NCBI GenBank assembly: GCA_905233645.1
Contig: CAJODZ010000009.1
Span: forward strand, 1 to 39,012
Length of the DNA: 39,012 bases
From: an uncultured Synergistales bacterium
Lineage (GTDB): Bacteria; Synergistota; Synergistia; Synergistales; Aminobacteriaceae
Direction of reading: 5' to 3'
The position numbers were made by a program, and so were the translations under genes. Under the pieces are notes generated by a model. It saw nothing but the letters and a program-made list of their open reading frames with translations, ran no database searches and was not told where the DNA came from. The stretch's first letter is position 1; the number at the start of each line of letters is the position of its first letter. Of this stretch, positions 1 to 9,100 are shown in pieces.

Positions 1-49
1 CTGCCCTTAAATTTTGGACAGGAGCAAAATTTTACTCTTAATTTTTAAA

Positions 50-1063
50 TTATTTTAAGTCCGAGAAGTATTTAATTGTGCGAACCATTTGGCTCGTGTA
101 TGAGTTCTCGTTGTCGTACCATGAAACAACCTGTACAAGCGTATTGCCGTCGGGCATTGCTAATACTTTTGTCTGTGTAGCATCGAAAATTGAACCGGCT
201 GTGCTGTCAATAATATCTGATGATACGATTTGGTCTTCGTTGTACTCAAATGATTCTGTCTCGGCTTTTTTCATAGCGGCGTTAATCTCATCAACCGTTA
301 CTTTGCCTTTTACAACTGCGTCAAGAATTGTCGTTGAACCTGTTGCTGTCGGTACACGCTGTGCAGCTCCGTTTAATTTGCCGTCTAACTCAGGAATAAC
401 AAGTCCGATAGCCTTCGCAGCACCTGATGAAGCAGGAACGATATTTTCAGCAGCAGCTCTTGAACGTCTTAAATCACCTTTGCGATGAGGCCCGTCAAGT
501 ACCATTTGGTCGCCGGTGTAAGCGTGAACTGTCGTCATGAAACCTGATACAACCGGAGCTAAATCGTTTAACGCTTTCGCCATAGGAGCAAGGCAGTTAG
601 TCGTGCATGACGCGGCTGAGATAATCGTGTCTGACGGCTTTAAAATCTTATGGTTTACGTTGAATACAACTGTCGGTAAATCATTTCCAGCAGGAGCTGA
701 GATAACAACTTTACGAGCACCGGCTTTAATATGAGCTTCGGCCTTCGCTTTTGACGTATAGAAACCTGTGCACTCTAAAACGACATCAACTTTTAATTCG
801 CCCCATGGTAAATTAGCTGCGTCTTTTTCTTCGTAAATCTTGATTGTTTTGCCGTCGATTGTAATCGTTCTGGCCTCATCATCTGAAGTTACTTTGCCTT
901 TGTAACGTCCGTGCGTCGTGTCATATTTTAATAAATGAGCTAACATTTTCGGGCTTGTCAAATCGTTAATCGTGACAACTTCGTAACCTTCAGCATTGAA
1001 CATCTGACGGAAAGCTAAACGGCCAATGCGTCCAAAACCGTTAATAGCAACACGTACAGCCAT
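50..1063 (-). CDS. gap: Glyceraldehyde-3-phosphate dehydrogenase, type I
   Basis: [20 protein letters not shown] start, SCTTNCLAP active site, WYDNENSY motif. Confidence 0.98.
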   Translation of the reverse strand: MAVRVAINGFGRIGRLAFRQMFNAEGYEVVTINDLTSPKMLAHLLKYDTTHGRYKGKVTSDDEARTITIDGKTIKIYEEKDAANLPWGELKVDVVLECTGFYTSKAKAEAHIKAGARKVVISAPAGNDLPTVVFNVNHKILKPSDTIISAASCTTNCLAPMAKALNDLAPVVSGFMTTVHAYTGDQMVLDGPHRKGDLRRSRAAAENIVPASSGAAKAIGLVIPELDGKLNGAAQRVPTATGSTTILDAVVKGKVTVDEINAAMKKAETESFEYNEDQIVSSDIIDSTAGSIFDATQTKVLAMPDGNTLVQVVSWYDNENSYTSQMVRTIKYFSDLK

Positions 1064-1224
1064 AGTTAAAAACCTCCATTTAAATTATAAAAATTGTTAA
1101 ATTATAAAAAAATTAAAAATAAAATAAATAAAACTAAAAAAAATCACTAAGCTAAATAAATAGCCGTTCGTTTAAATGAGAAATTATATTAAATTATAAG
1201 CCCTAATCCGTTATAACAAAATAC

Positions 1225-1261
1225 AAAAAAGCCCGGAGATTGTATGATTTTTTCTCCAGGC
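1225..1261 (-). terminator. Rho-independent terminator of flagellin
   Basis: Minus strand GCCTGGAGA-N13-TCTCCGGGC followed by TTTTTT; 9 bp stem with one G-U pair, just 3' of the flagellin gene. Confidence 0.8.
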
Positions 1262-1305
1262 TACGGGTTGGATTGTCGTAGAAAAATTTATAGCTAAAAC
1301 TAAAA

Positions 1306-3912
1306 CTACTGTAATAAGCTTAAAACTGATTGAGGCAACTGGTTCGCTTGAGCAAGCATTGAAGTTCCTGACTGGTTCAAAATCTGGTACTTCACGAAGT
1401 TCATCATTTCCTGCGCCATGTCTGCGTCTCTAATTCTGGACTCAGCAGCCGTTAAGTTGGAGCTTGTCGTTGTCAAATTGCTAATCGTGTATTCAAGCGA
1501 GTTCTGGAAAGCACCGATTTTCGCGCGCTGTGTTGAAACTTTGTTAATCGCCGCGTCAACAAGTCCGACTGCTTTTGAGGCCGCTTCACGCGTTGTAACG
1601 TTTACACCTGAAACTCCGAGTGATGCCGCTGTCATGTTACCGATATCAATCGCAATGTCTTCGCCTTCGTTTGCACCAATCTGATAAATCGTGCTGCTGT
1701 CAACGATATGTACAACTGCTTCGTACGGAGAGGTGTCGCTCTCTAAAATGAAGTTCTCTTCACTGTCGCTCCATGCTGCTTTAATACCGGCCATAGCGTT
1801 AAATTCGATGTCAATATTCTCGTGTAAAACGCCAATCAAATGGTTGTCCGAAACTTTGATGTTCGTAGCTATCGGTGTACCGGTGTGCGCGTCGTTGATT
1901 GATGCCAGGAATGCAGCCGCTGAACTTTCACGAACGACGTTAAACGCAAGTTTGTTAATTAAATCTTCGTCGCCGCTGAATGTTAAATTACCAGCTTCAC
2001 CAGCTAATAATGACCTGAAAATGAACGTTCCGGGAACGGTCTCAAGTCCTTGCGTAGGCATATCTACACCCTGAGTTTTTTCAACGAATGTGCAGAATTT
2101 ATCAGCTTCAGCCGCGTTAATGTACTGTGCTTGACCTAACTCGTTCGCGATAGCGTTATTGAATTTAGCCTGAACGTCGTTAAGAGTATCAGTAGCATAA
2201 AGTGTAATCGATGTTGACTGGCCGTCGCCCTGAATAATCGTAATGCTCTGCGGGTCATCAAGCATAAATACGCCGGAAGTGTTCCAGAATGTATTTAAAT
2301 CGCGTAATTTCGTGTCGCCGGTTGCTGTCTTGCCGATGTAAGCTGTTGTGAAGCTCGCAAGCTCGTCGCCGTCGTTCTTAATTTCAAATGCTTCGTTGGT
2401 CGTAATCATAACGTCGCCCTGATAAGCTGTTCCGTTTTCGCCGTTAAGGTAATAATTTCTGAAGTGAATTTCCTTATTTCTGGCCTCGACCGAATTTAAA
2501 TTATAGGTAATACCTTTAATGTCTCCATCGTCGCCGTCATTTCTGCAAACGTAGTAAGTTGTCTCGTCTGTCTCACTGTCAACAACGTTTTCGCTCTTCC
2601 ATGTATAAGGCCAGTCAGGGTCAAGTTTAGCTTGAACTGTAACGCTGATGTCCGGGCTAATCTCTTCGGTGTCTTCATTGCTGTCAAGGTCGCCGCCGTT
2701 ACCAACAACTGTTAAAACGAATTTCGCGCCTTTTGTGAAAATATCTTTGTATGATAAATCCGATGAAACACTGTCTCCCATGTTGAATGCAAGATGCATG
2801 GAGTCTTCATCTTCTGCGTCAACGTAATCCTCTTCGCCAAGTAAATCCGAAAGGTCAACGTTACCAAGAGCCTCACCCTGGTCGTTACGGCCAATACGTA
2901 TATTCTCTTTTACATAGCTGTTTACAGAACCGTCAACGCCTAAAACGTTTGATTGAGCTTTTAAAATAATATTATTATCGGTTACAGACGTAATCTCAAA
3001 TAAAATGCTCGCGTTATTTAATGCGTTGCTTGCGTCGATTGAGAACATGTTTTCAACTTCAGCGGCTAATAAAGCTCTTGTCTCTGTTGAGGCATCGTCA
3101 TCTTCTACAGTACTGCCGTCTTCAGCCGAAATTCTCAAACCCTCTTCATTACGTGTAAAGCCATATGCCGCAGAAATATACGCGCTGTTTTCGGGAGCAA
3201 AAGCTTCCTGGCTGGCACTCACAACAAAGTTAGCTGCCGGTAATTCGTTGACTGCAACTTTTGTGATGCCGTCTGTGCTGTTAATGCTAACGTCCGTAAT
3301 AACGTCCGGGTGCTTAATTGTCATTATCGTACTTTTCTGAACTTGACCCTGTCCTGTTTGATTGGGGTCGACCTTAATTCTGATTTTGTAGTTACCTTCA
3401 AATGATTTTTTCTGGCCGAACTGGTCAATTTCACGTAATGAACCGCGAACGAAGGCTTTAACGCTCAAATTACTCGTTGATACTGTACCTGCTGAACTGC
3501 CGTCAAGTAAACGCTTTTTGTTGAATTGTGTTGTGTTAGCTATTCTATCAATTTGGTCTTTAATCTGGTCAATTTCAAGCTGAATATAACTTCTGTCCTG
3601 GCTCGTTAATGTATCGTTTGAAGCCTGTACGGACAATTCACGCATACGCTGTAATAATGAGTTCGTCTCGCCTAAAGCACCCTCAGCCGTCTGTAACATC
3701 GAAACGCCGTCTTGAGCATTACGAATGGCCATTTCCAAACCGCTGATTTGTGAGCGCATCTTCTCACTGATAGCAAAACCTGCCGCGTCGTCTGCTGCTG
3801 AGTTAATTCTTAAACCTGTTGATAATTTTTCGATTGAGCTTTCTAACGCATTATTTGTTGAATTCAAAGCGTTGTAAGCTGTTGTAGCCGGAATATTATG
3901 ATATATACGCAT
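1306..3912 (-). CDS. fliC: Flagellin with very large central variable region (868 aa)
   Basis: Conserved N-terminal D0/D1 (LSTGLRINSAADDAAGFAISEKMRSQ...NAQDGVSMLQTAEGAL) and C-terminal D0/D1 (ESRIRDADMAQEMMNFVKYQILNQSGTSMLAQANQLPQSVLSLL). Confidence 0.97.
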   Translation of the reverse strand: MRIYHNIPATTAYNALNSTNNALESSIEKLSTGLRINSAADDAAGFAISEKMRSQISGLEMAIRNAQDGVSMLQTAEGALGETNSLLQRMRELSVQASNDTLTSQDRSYIQLEIDQIKDQIDRIANTTQFNKKRLLDGSSAGTVSTSNLSVKAFVRGSLREIDQFGQKKSFEGNYKIRIKVDPNQTGQGQVQKSTIMTIKHPDVITDVSINSTDGITKVAVNELPAANFVVSASQEAFAPENSAYISAAYGFTRNEEGLRISAEDGSTVEDDDASTETRALLAAEVENMFSIDASNALNNASILFEITSVTDNNIILKAQSNVLGVDGSVNSYVKENIRIGRNDQGEALGNVDLSDLLGEEDYVDAEDEDSMHLAFNMGDSVSSDLSYKDIFTKGAKFVLTVVGNGGDLDSNEDTEEISPDISVTVQAKLDPDWPYTWKSENVVDSETDETTYYVCRNDGDDGDIKGITYNLNSVEARNKEIHFRNYYLNGENGTAYQGDVMITTNEAFEIKNDGDELASFTTAYIGKTATGDTKLRDLNTFWNTSGVFMLDDPQSITIIQGDGQSTSITLYATDTLNDVQAKFNNAIANELGQAQYINAAEADKFCTFVEKTQGVDMPTQGLETVPGTFIFRSLLAGEAGNLTFSGDEDLINKLAFNVVRESSAAAFLASINDAHTGTPIATNIKVSDNHLIGVLHENIDIEFNAMAGIKAAWSDSEENFILESDTSPYEAVVHIVDSSTIYQIGANEGEDIAIDIGNMTAASLGVSGVNVTTREAASKAVGLVDAAINKVSTQRAKIGAFQNSLEYTISNLTTTSSNLTAAESRIRDADMAQEMMNFVKYQILNQSGTSMLAQANQLPQSVLSLLQ

Positions 3913-4049
3913 TTTTTAGCCTCCTGCAAACGGGTTCTCCTGAAATTTTTTAAACCCCGTCTAAAATTTTTAAAAATTAAAATTAAATTACATTCCTTTG
4001 TTGCGTTCTCTAAAACATTAAATCCGGCCTCCATGCCTGTTCAAATTAT

Positions 4050-4076
4050 TTATCGGATTGAGAATTACAAACTTTA
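4050..4076 (-). promoter_or_regulatory. Sigma-28 (FliA/SigD)-type promoter for flagellin
   Basis: Minus strand TAAAGTTT-N11-TCCGATAA, one mismatch from the consensus TAAAGTTT-N11-GCCGATAA; lies about 140 bp upstream of the flagellin start. Confidence 0.85.
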
Positions 4077-4165
4077 CTTATTTGAAAAATTAAAAAATTT
4101 TTATCGCGCGTATATAATTTTCGGGTTAATTAAAATTTGCATAATATAAAAAGGATTTTTTAAAC

Positions 4166-4774
4166 ATGATAGCAATCATAAATTATGGTGTCGGAAATTT
4201 ATTCTCGCTGCAATCATCGTTCAAAGCGATAAATTTCGACGTTGTAATAACTTCAAACCCCGACGAAATTTTAAAAGCTGACAAAATTATTTTGCCCGGA
4301 GTTGGTGCTTTTGGTGATGCGGCTGAAAAATTATTCTCTTCCGGATTAGCAGAGCCGTTAATTGAACAAGCACATAATAAAATTCCGATTTTAGGGATTT
4401 GCGTAGGAATGCAGTTATTATTTACAAAGAGCTTTGAATTTGGCGAACACAAAGGCTTAAATTTAATTCCTGGTTACGTTGACGCTATTGCAAAAATTAT
4501 TCCGTCCGATTTAAAAATTCCGCAAATCGGTTGGAACGCATTAGACATTAAAAAATTTGACGGCGTTTTTAAAAATTCTAAACAGGGCGATTTTGTATAC
4601 TTCGTTCATTCTTATAGTGCGTTCTGTGATGAAAAATATATTACTTCAACAACAGAGTACGGCGCGAAAATTACTGCTTCAGTTCAACACGAAAATATTT
4701 TCGGCGTTCAGTTCCACCCTGAAAAGAGCGGCGATGTTGGATTAAATATATTAAAAGCGTTTTGCGAGGTGTAA
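4166..4774 (+). CDS. hisH: Imidazole glycerol phosphate synthase subunit HisH
   Basis: Class I glutamine amidotransferase: MIAIINYGVGNL, GICVGMQLLF, GVQFHPEKS. Confidence 0.96.
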   Translation: MIAIINYGVGNLFSLQSSFKAINFDVVITSNPDEILKADKIILPGVGAFGDAAEKLFSSGLAEPLIEQAHNKIPILGICVGMQLLFTKSFEFGEHKGLNLIPGYVDAIAKIIPSDLKIPQIGWNALDIKKFDGVFKNSKQGDFVYFVHSYSAFCDEKYITSTTEYGAKITASVQHENIFGVQFHPEKSGDVGLNILKAFCEV

Positions 4775-4783
4775 ATTTTTATC

Positions 4784-5500
4784 ATGATAATTTTTCCGGC
4801 GATTGATTTATTTGACGGCCAGGCTGTTAGATTATTCAAAGGCGATTATAAAAATATGACCGTCTACGATAAAGAACCCGTTAATACAGCTTTGAAATTT
4901 AAAAACTCCGGCGCAGAATGGTTACATGTGATTGATTTAGAGGGCGCAAAATCCGGAACAAGCAAAAATTTTGATGTCATCTTAAAAATTAAAAACGCAA
5001 CTAATTTAAAAATTCAAACCGGCGGCGGCATTCGTGATTTAAAAATTGTTGAACATCATTTAAAATCAGGAATTGACCGCGTAATTTTAGGTACAGCAGC
5101 CGTAACTAATCCCGAATTTGCGAAAGACGCTGTTAAAAATTTCGGGGCTGAAAGAATTGCGGTCAGTGTTGATATAAATAATAATCAAGTCGCTATAAAA
5201 GGCTGGCAGGAAAATTCTAATTTAAACGCGCTTGAATTTTGCGAAAAGATTTCTAATGACGGCGTTAAATATTTAATCAGTACTGATATTTCACGGGACG
5301 GAACTTTAACGGGCGCGAATGTAAATTTATATGACACGCTTAAAAAAATAGCTGGCTTAAAAATTATTGCTTCGGGCGGCGTAAAATCGATTGATGATAT
5401 TAAAAAGCTTGCTGAGTTAAAAATTTATGGCGCGATTATCGGCAAAGCTTATTACACAGGTAATATAGACATTAAAAACGCAATAGAGGTTTCAATTTAA
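4784..5500 (+). CDS. hisA: Phosphoribosylformimino-5-aminoimidazole carboxamide ribotide isomerase HisA
   Basis: MIIFPAIDLFDGQAVRLFKGDY, GGGIRD; between hisH and hisF. Confidence 0.95.
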   Translation: MIIFPAIDLFDGQAVRLFKGDYKNMTVYDKEPVNTALKFKNSGAEWLHVIDLEGAKSGTSKNFDVILKIKNATNLKIQTGGGIRDLKIVEHHLKSGIDRVILGTAAVTNPEFAKDAVKNFGAERIAVSVDINNNQVAIKGWQENSNLNALEFCEKISNDGVKYLISTDISRDGTLTGANVNLYDTLKKIAGLKIIASGGVKSIDDIKKLAELKIYGAIIGKAYYTGNIDIKNAIEVSI

Positions 5501-5503
5501 ATC

Positions 5504-6247
5504 ATGATTACAAAAAGAATTATTCCATGTTTAGACGTTCGCAATGGCCGTGTTGTAAAAGGCGTAAATTTCAAAGAATTAAATGATGTAAATTCACCGG
5601 TCGAACTTGCAAAATTTTATTCAGACAACGGGGCGGACGAATTAGTTTTTTATGACATTACTGCTTCATCAGACGGGCGAAAAATTTTTACGGATATATT
5701 ACGCGAGACTGCACAAAATGTTTTTATCCCGTTGACAGTCGGCGGCGGAATTTCGAGCGTAAAAGATTTTGAAAGAGTTTTAGGCTGCGGAGCCGATAAA
5801 GTCAGCGTAAACACAGGTGCAATAAATAATCCGTCTTTAATTCCTGAAGCAGCAAAATTATACGGTTCGCAATGCGTTGTAATTTCGGCTGATATAAAAC
5901 GTGTCGGCAATCAATTTAATATTTTTGCGCGCGGCGGACGTGATGATACAGGGATTGAGGCTATTGAATGGGTTAAAAAATGTGTCGGCAATGGAGCGGG
6001 CGAAGTCGTTGTAAATTCGATTGACACGGACGGCGTTAAAAAGGGTTTTGATTTAGAGTTGCTCGAAAAAATTTGTGCTGTTGTGAATGTTCCTGTGATA
6101 GCGTCTGGCGGTGCAGGCTGTATTGAAGATTTTATAACGCTGTTCAAAAAAATTCCTGATGTTAGTGCAGGTTTGGCGGCTTCGATATTTCATTTTGGCG
6201 AAGTAAAAATTTATGTGAAAGATAATAATATTCTCGTCAGATTATAA
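5504..6247 (+). CDS. hisF: Imidazole glycerol phosphate synthase subunit HisF
   Basis: MITKRIIPCLDVRNGRVVKGVNF, PLTVGGGI, ASGGAG. Confidence 0.97.
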   Translation: MITKRIIPCLDVRNGRVVKGVNFKELNDVNSPVELAKFYSDNGADELVFYDITASSDGRKIFTDILRETAQNVFIPLTVGGGISSVKDFERVLGCGADKVSVNTGAINNPSLIPEAAKLYGSQCVVISADIKRVGNQFNIFARGGRDDTGIEAIEWVKKCVGNGAGEVVVNSIDTDGVKKGFDLELLEKICAVVNVPVIASGGAGCIEDFITLFKKIPDVSAGLAASIFHFGEVKIYVKDNNILVRL

Positions 6248-6256
6248 ATTAAATTT

Positions 6257-6291
6257 AACAGTCTCTAAAAATTCGGAGGCTGTTATTTTTT
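6257..6291 (+). terminator. Rho-independent terminator of the hisHAF unit
   Basis: AACAGTCTC-N10-GAGGCTGTT followed by ATTTTTT; 9 bp stem with one G-U pair. Confidence 0.8.
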
Positions 6292-6385
6292 GCAACTACG
6301 TTTACAACTACAAAGAGCTTTTTAAAAATTAGTCCCTGCAAAATTTTTCAGAAATATTTTAAAAAACAAAGTGTCGATTTTTTTT
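6286..6385 (+). repeat. Two-box intergenic repeat, copy 1
   Basis: TTTTTGCAACTACGTTTACAACTACAAAGAGCTTT ... AAACAAAGTGTCGATTTTTTTT; 73 bp from the GCAAC start to the AACAAAG start. Confidence 0.75.
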
Positions 6386-6511
6386 AAGCCGTTAAAATTA
6401 AATCTAACCGCTAAAAATTTTTATGCATGTATATTTACGCCGATATTAAAATAATTTAGCGTACGTGAATTTTTAAATTTAATTTTTTAATCACAAGGAG
6501 TTTTTAAAAAT

Positions 6512-7066
6512 ATGGCTAATAATTCAGGAATTGGATATATAACTATCGACGGTAATGAAGGTTTAATAAGGGGCGCGCTCTTAGTTGTTGATGTTCGCGG
6601 TATCCCGTTAGATTTTAGATACACGGATTATATAAAACCTACAAAGCTTGAACGCATTTTGTATGGTAACGCTTTAGATACTTATTTAAAACAAGAATTG
6701 ATTTTACAAAGTTTGTTGGACGCTGTAGAAGTTGAGCCGCAATTATGGATTTGCAGCGATATGAATTTATTAACACCGCTTAAAGAGAATGGACACGTTA
6801 AAGCTGTTCTCGTATCGGCTTCAACAAGACAACCGTTAGAAAATGTCGGCAGTATTGAAAGCACGAGCGAACCTAATGTTTTTTATTTGCAGGCTGACGG
6901 AGTTAGCGCACCGTTAAGATTAGTTTTTGCGGCCGGCACTCGTTCTGATGAAATTCAAAATTCGGCTGCTCTGTTAGTTGAGGCGGCTGGCACAATGGAA
7001 ATTACAGAACCGTTCACTCGCATTCAAAAAGCTCTGGCCTCTCTTGCGTCCGGTACTGAAGGTTAA
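6512..7066 (+). CDS. Uncharacterised protein, 184 aa
   Basis: Full ORF with a Shine-Dalgarno-like sequence (CACAAGGAG); followed closely by co-directional ORFs; no family recognised. Confidence 0.8.
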   Translation: MANNSGIGYITIDGNEGLIRGALLVVDVRGIPLDFRYTDYIKPTKLERILYGNALDTYLKQELILQSLLDAVEVEPQLWICSDMNLLTPLKENGHVKAVLVSASTRQPLENVGSIESTSEPNVFYLQADGVSAPLRLVFAAGTRSDEIQNSAALLVEAAGTMEITEPFTRIQKALASLASGTEG

Positions 7067-7074
7067 TTTAAATT

Positions 7075-7662
7075 ATGGCTTTTGAGCAAGTTAAAAATTT
7101 TGTATCAAGACATGTTTCGCGGCGAATTGATGTTAGATTTCATGATGTTCAAATATCGAGCTTCCCTGAAATTAAAACTAAGCGCGAAAAAATTTCCGTC
7201 TACCCTTTAAAAGCTAAAACTCAAGTTCAGACGATAAAGCCGCTTGATTTTAAAACTGAATTAGAATGCAAAGTTCAGGGCTTTAAATTTGAACAGGGTT
7301 TATTAAAAGTTAGAGGCGGTTTTATAAAGCTTTTTACAAAATATGATTTCAAAATTCGTAAAGTCGAAAAGATAAAACCAGTGCGCCCGAAAAATTCTTT
7401 GCGTCAAATTATTACTATTCCTCAAGAAAGAATGAACCGGATTAAATGGCAAAAACTTCGTCCGAGAGTTGCGCCTGGTGAAATGGTTATTGCTTGGTAC
7501 GGACCTATTGTTGAAAGTGCCGTGTTAAAATTAGTGTTGAATAAACAGGCCGGAACGTTGTTAATTTGGTACGACAGCAGAAGCAGAAAATTTAGCACAC
7601 GCGGTTTGTTTTTATGTCGAAAGTTAGAATCCGGCTCGCGTCCTGAATGGCGATGGGTCTAA
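7075..7662 (+). CDS. Uncharacterised basic protein, 195 aa
   Basis: Full ORF 8 bp after the previous one; Lys/Arg-rich; no family recognised. Confidence 0.8.
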   Translation: MAFEQVKNFVSRHVSRRIDVRFHDVQISSFPEIKTKREKISVYPLKAKTQVQTIKPLDFKTELECKVQGFKFEQGLLKVRGGFIKLFTKYDFKIRKVEKIKPVRPKNSLRQIITIPQERMNRIKWQKLRPRVAPGEMVIAWYGPIVESAVLKLVLNKQAGTLLIWYDSRSRKFSTRGLFLCRKLESGSRPEWRWV

Positions 7663-7689
7663 AAAATTTTTAAGGAGAATTATTTAAAA

Positions 7690-8310
7690 ATGGAACCCCT
7701 TGAGGGCAATGTAAGCGTTGGCGAAATTCTTGACTGTGTTGTTGAGCAGGTTATGCCGTATGGAGCTTTTGTCCGTATACTTAAAACAGGTCGTAAAGGA
7801 ATGATACACATTTCTGAACTTGCTTTTAATTACGTAAAAAATATCGGTGATGTAATTTCAGTTCAAGACAAAGTTAAAGCTAAAGTCATTAAAATTGATG
7901 AACGTGGACGAGTTGATTTATCGATTAAACAACTTTCAGAACGTCCAGCGGCTAGAGAGCATCAACCTTCTTCAAATCGTGAAAATCAAAATCGCGAACA
8001 TCATGAAAATCGTGATAGCCGTGAAAATCGAGAAGCGCGCGTAAATAATTTTAATCATAACCGCAATAATAACCGCAACTTCAATAACCACAATAATCAC
8101 AACCGCAATAATAATAATTATGAACGTGAACGCGAAATTGAACACGAACACGAACGCGAAAGAGAAGAGCCAGACACTTTTGAGAAGAAAATGGCTTCAT
8201 TTATGAAAATCAGCGAGGCCAAGCTTACGGATCTTAATGCCAGAAATTCCGCGAGGTCGGGGCATGGCAGGAAAAATAACAGTAATTCGAGAAACACTAA
8301 TAAATTTTAA
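7690..8310 (+). CDS. S1 RNA-binding domain protein with N/H/R/E-rich disordered C-terminal region
   Basis: GEILDCVVEQVMPYGAFVRILKTGRKGMIHISELA...VKAKVIKIDERGRVDLSIKQ is an S1 fold; the C-terminus is low complexity. Confidence 0.9.
   Translation: MEPLEGNVSVGEILDCVVEQVMPYGAFVRILKTGRKGMIHISELAFNYVKNIGDVISVQDKVKAKVIKIDERGRVDLSIKQLSERPAAREHQPSSNRENQNREHHENRDSRENREARVNNFNHNRNNNRNFNNHNNHNRNNNNYEREREIEHEHEREREEPDTFEKKMASFMKISEAKLTDLNARNSARSGHGRKNNSNSRNTNKF
7972..8170 (+). repeat. Degenerate short-repeat coding tract
   Basis: Repeated GAAAATCG/CG, AACCGCAATAAT and GAACGYGAA units encoding NREN, HNRNNN and EREREHE tracts. Confidence 0.7.
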
Positions 8311-8908
8311 TCAAGCTAATAAATTCGGGAGTTGGCCAATAAAATTAAAAAGCCTCACTCCCGTTTCAAGTTTTGATTTAAAATTCCTGACACAAATTTT
8401 TGCAAAGCATGGCCGGAAGTTTGAGCATGATTTAATTTTATGTTCGGCGCGGCGCTGTAAATATAATTTCATTCAAGTGTTATTATGCAAATCTTTTGAC
8501 GCTCATTTAAAACCATTTCCAACAAATTTTTGGCTGACATGTCCGTATTTAATTTACCGTGCTGCAAAACTTGAGGCGCAAGGCGGAGTAAAACAGCTTG
8601 AAAATTTTTTAACCGCGCACAATAAATTCAAAGACTGGGATAAATATAACCGTGGTCACAGTCTTTTAAGAATGAGCCTGATAAATTTCCGAACGAGAGA
8701 TTTTTTACGCAAGCACAGACCAAAAATTTTTAACGCTCTAAAATCAAACGGTATCGGCGGCATAAAAACACGTCCCAACGAAATTAAAATTAAGTGTTTA
8801 CATTTGCAGACGGCTTCATTTTTAGCGTTAGACTATCACCCAGCTGAATTATGGCTCAAAAATAACGGGCTTATAAATGATTGTAACTGTGAAAATTATT
8901 GCTGTTGA
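8264..8908 (+). CDS. DUF501-like protein
   Basis: PFPTNFWLTCPYLIYRAAKLEAQGGVKQLE resembles DUF501; ORF opens at 8237 but MAGKITVIRE at 8264 is a plausible start; overlaps the S1 gene. Confidence 0.75.
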   Translation: MAGKITVIRETLINFNQANKFGSWPIKLKSLTPVSSFDLKFLTQIFAKHGRKFEHDLILCSARRCKYNFIQVLLCKSFDAHLKPFPTNFWLTCPYLIYRAAKLEAQGGVKQLENFLTAHNKFKDWDKYNRGHSLLRMSLINFRTRDFLRKHRPKIFNALKSNGIGGIKTRPNEIKIKCLHLQTASFLALDYHPAELWLKNNGLINDCNCENYCC

Positions 8909-9100
8909 TAAGTTTTAAAAAATATTTTTGCAAAATTAAAAAATCCTAAGCCGTTTTTTACGTCAACATACATCTAATAATTAAGGGTAAATACAAATCG
9001 CCAAATGAAAATTTTTATGCGATAATGACCAGCACAAACCGTTCAGAAAATTTTGCAGGTGTGAAATTACCCGCTTGTTTTTAAAACCGGAAAGGAGTTT

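Noticed and set aside
78-488. Antisense ORF of 136 aa inside gap, plus similar ORFs antisense to fliC, hisF, mutS, mtaB, gdhA and others
   Set aside because: They lie wholly opposite well-conserved genes and their translations show no domain; artefacts of codon composition.
2496-2894. Extra minus-strand ORFs (70 and 60 aa) within flagellin
   Set aside because: Alternate frames of the same strand inside a clear long CDS.
4166-6247. hisH-hisA-hisF trio as a surface-glycan amidotransferase set
   Set aside because: The presence of hisA and canonical motifs indicate ordinary histidine biosynthesis.
7972-8170. Tandem-like tract as a CRISPR or non-coding repeat array
   Set aside because: Units are short, degenerate and in frame within the S1 protein gene; no spacers.
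8909-9100. Possible regulatory RNA upstream of glgP
   Set aside because: AT-rich with only weak distant inverted segments; no recognisable riboswitch core.
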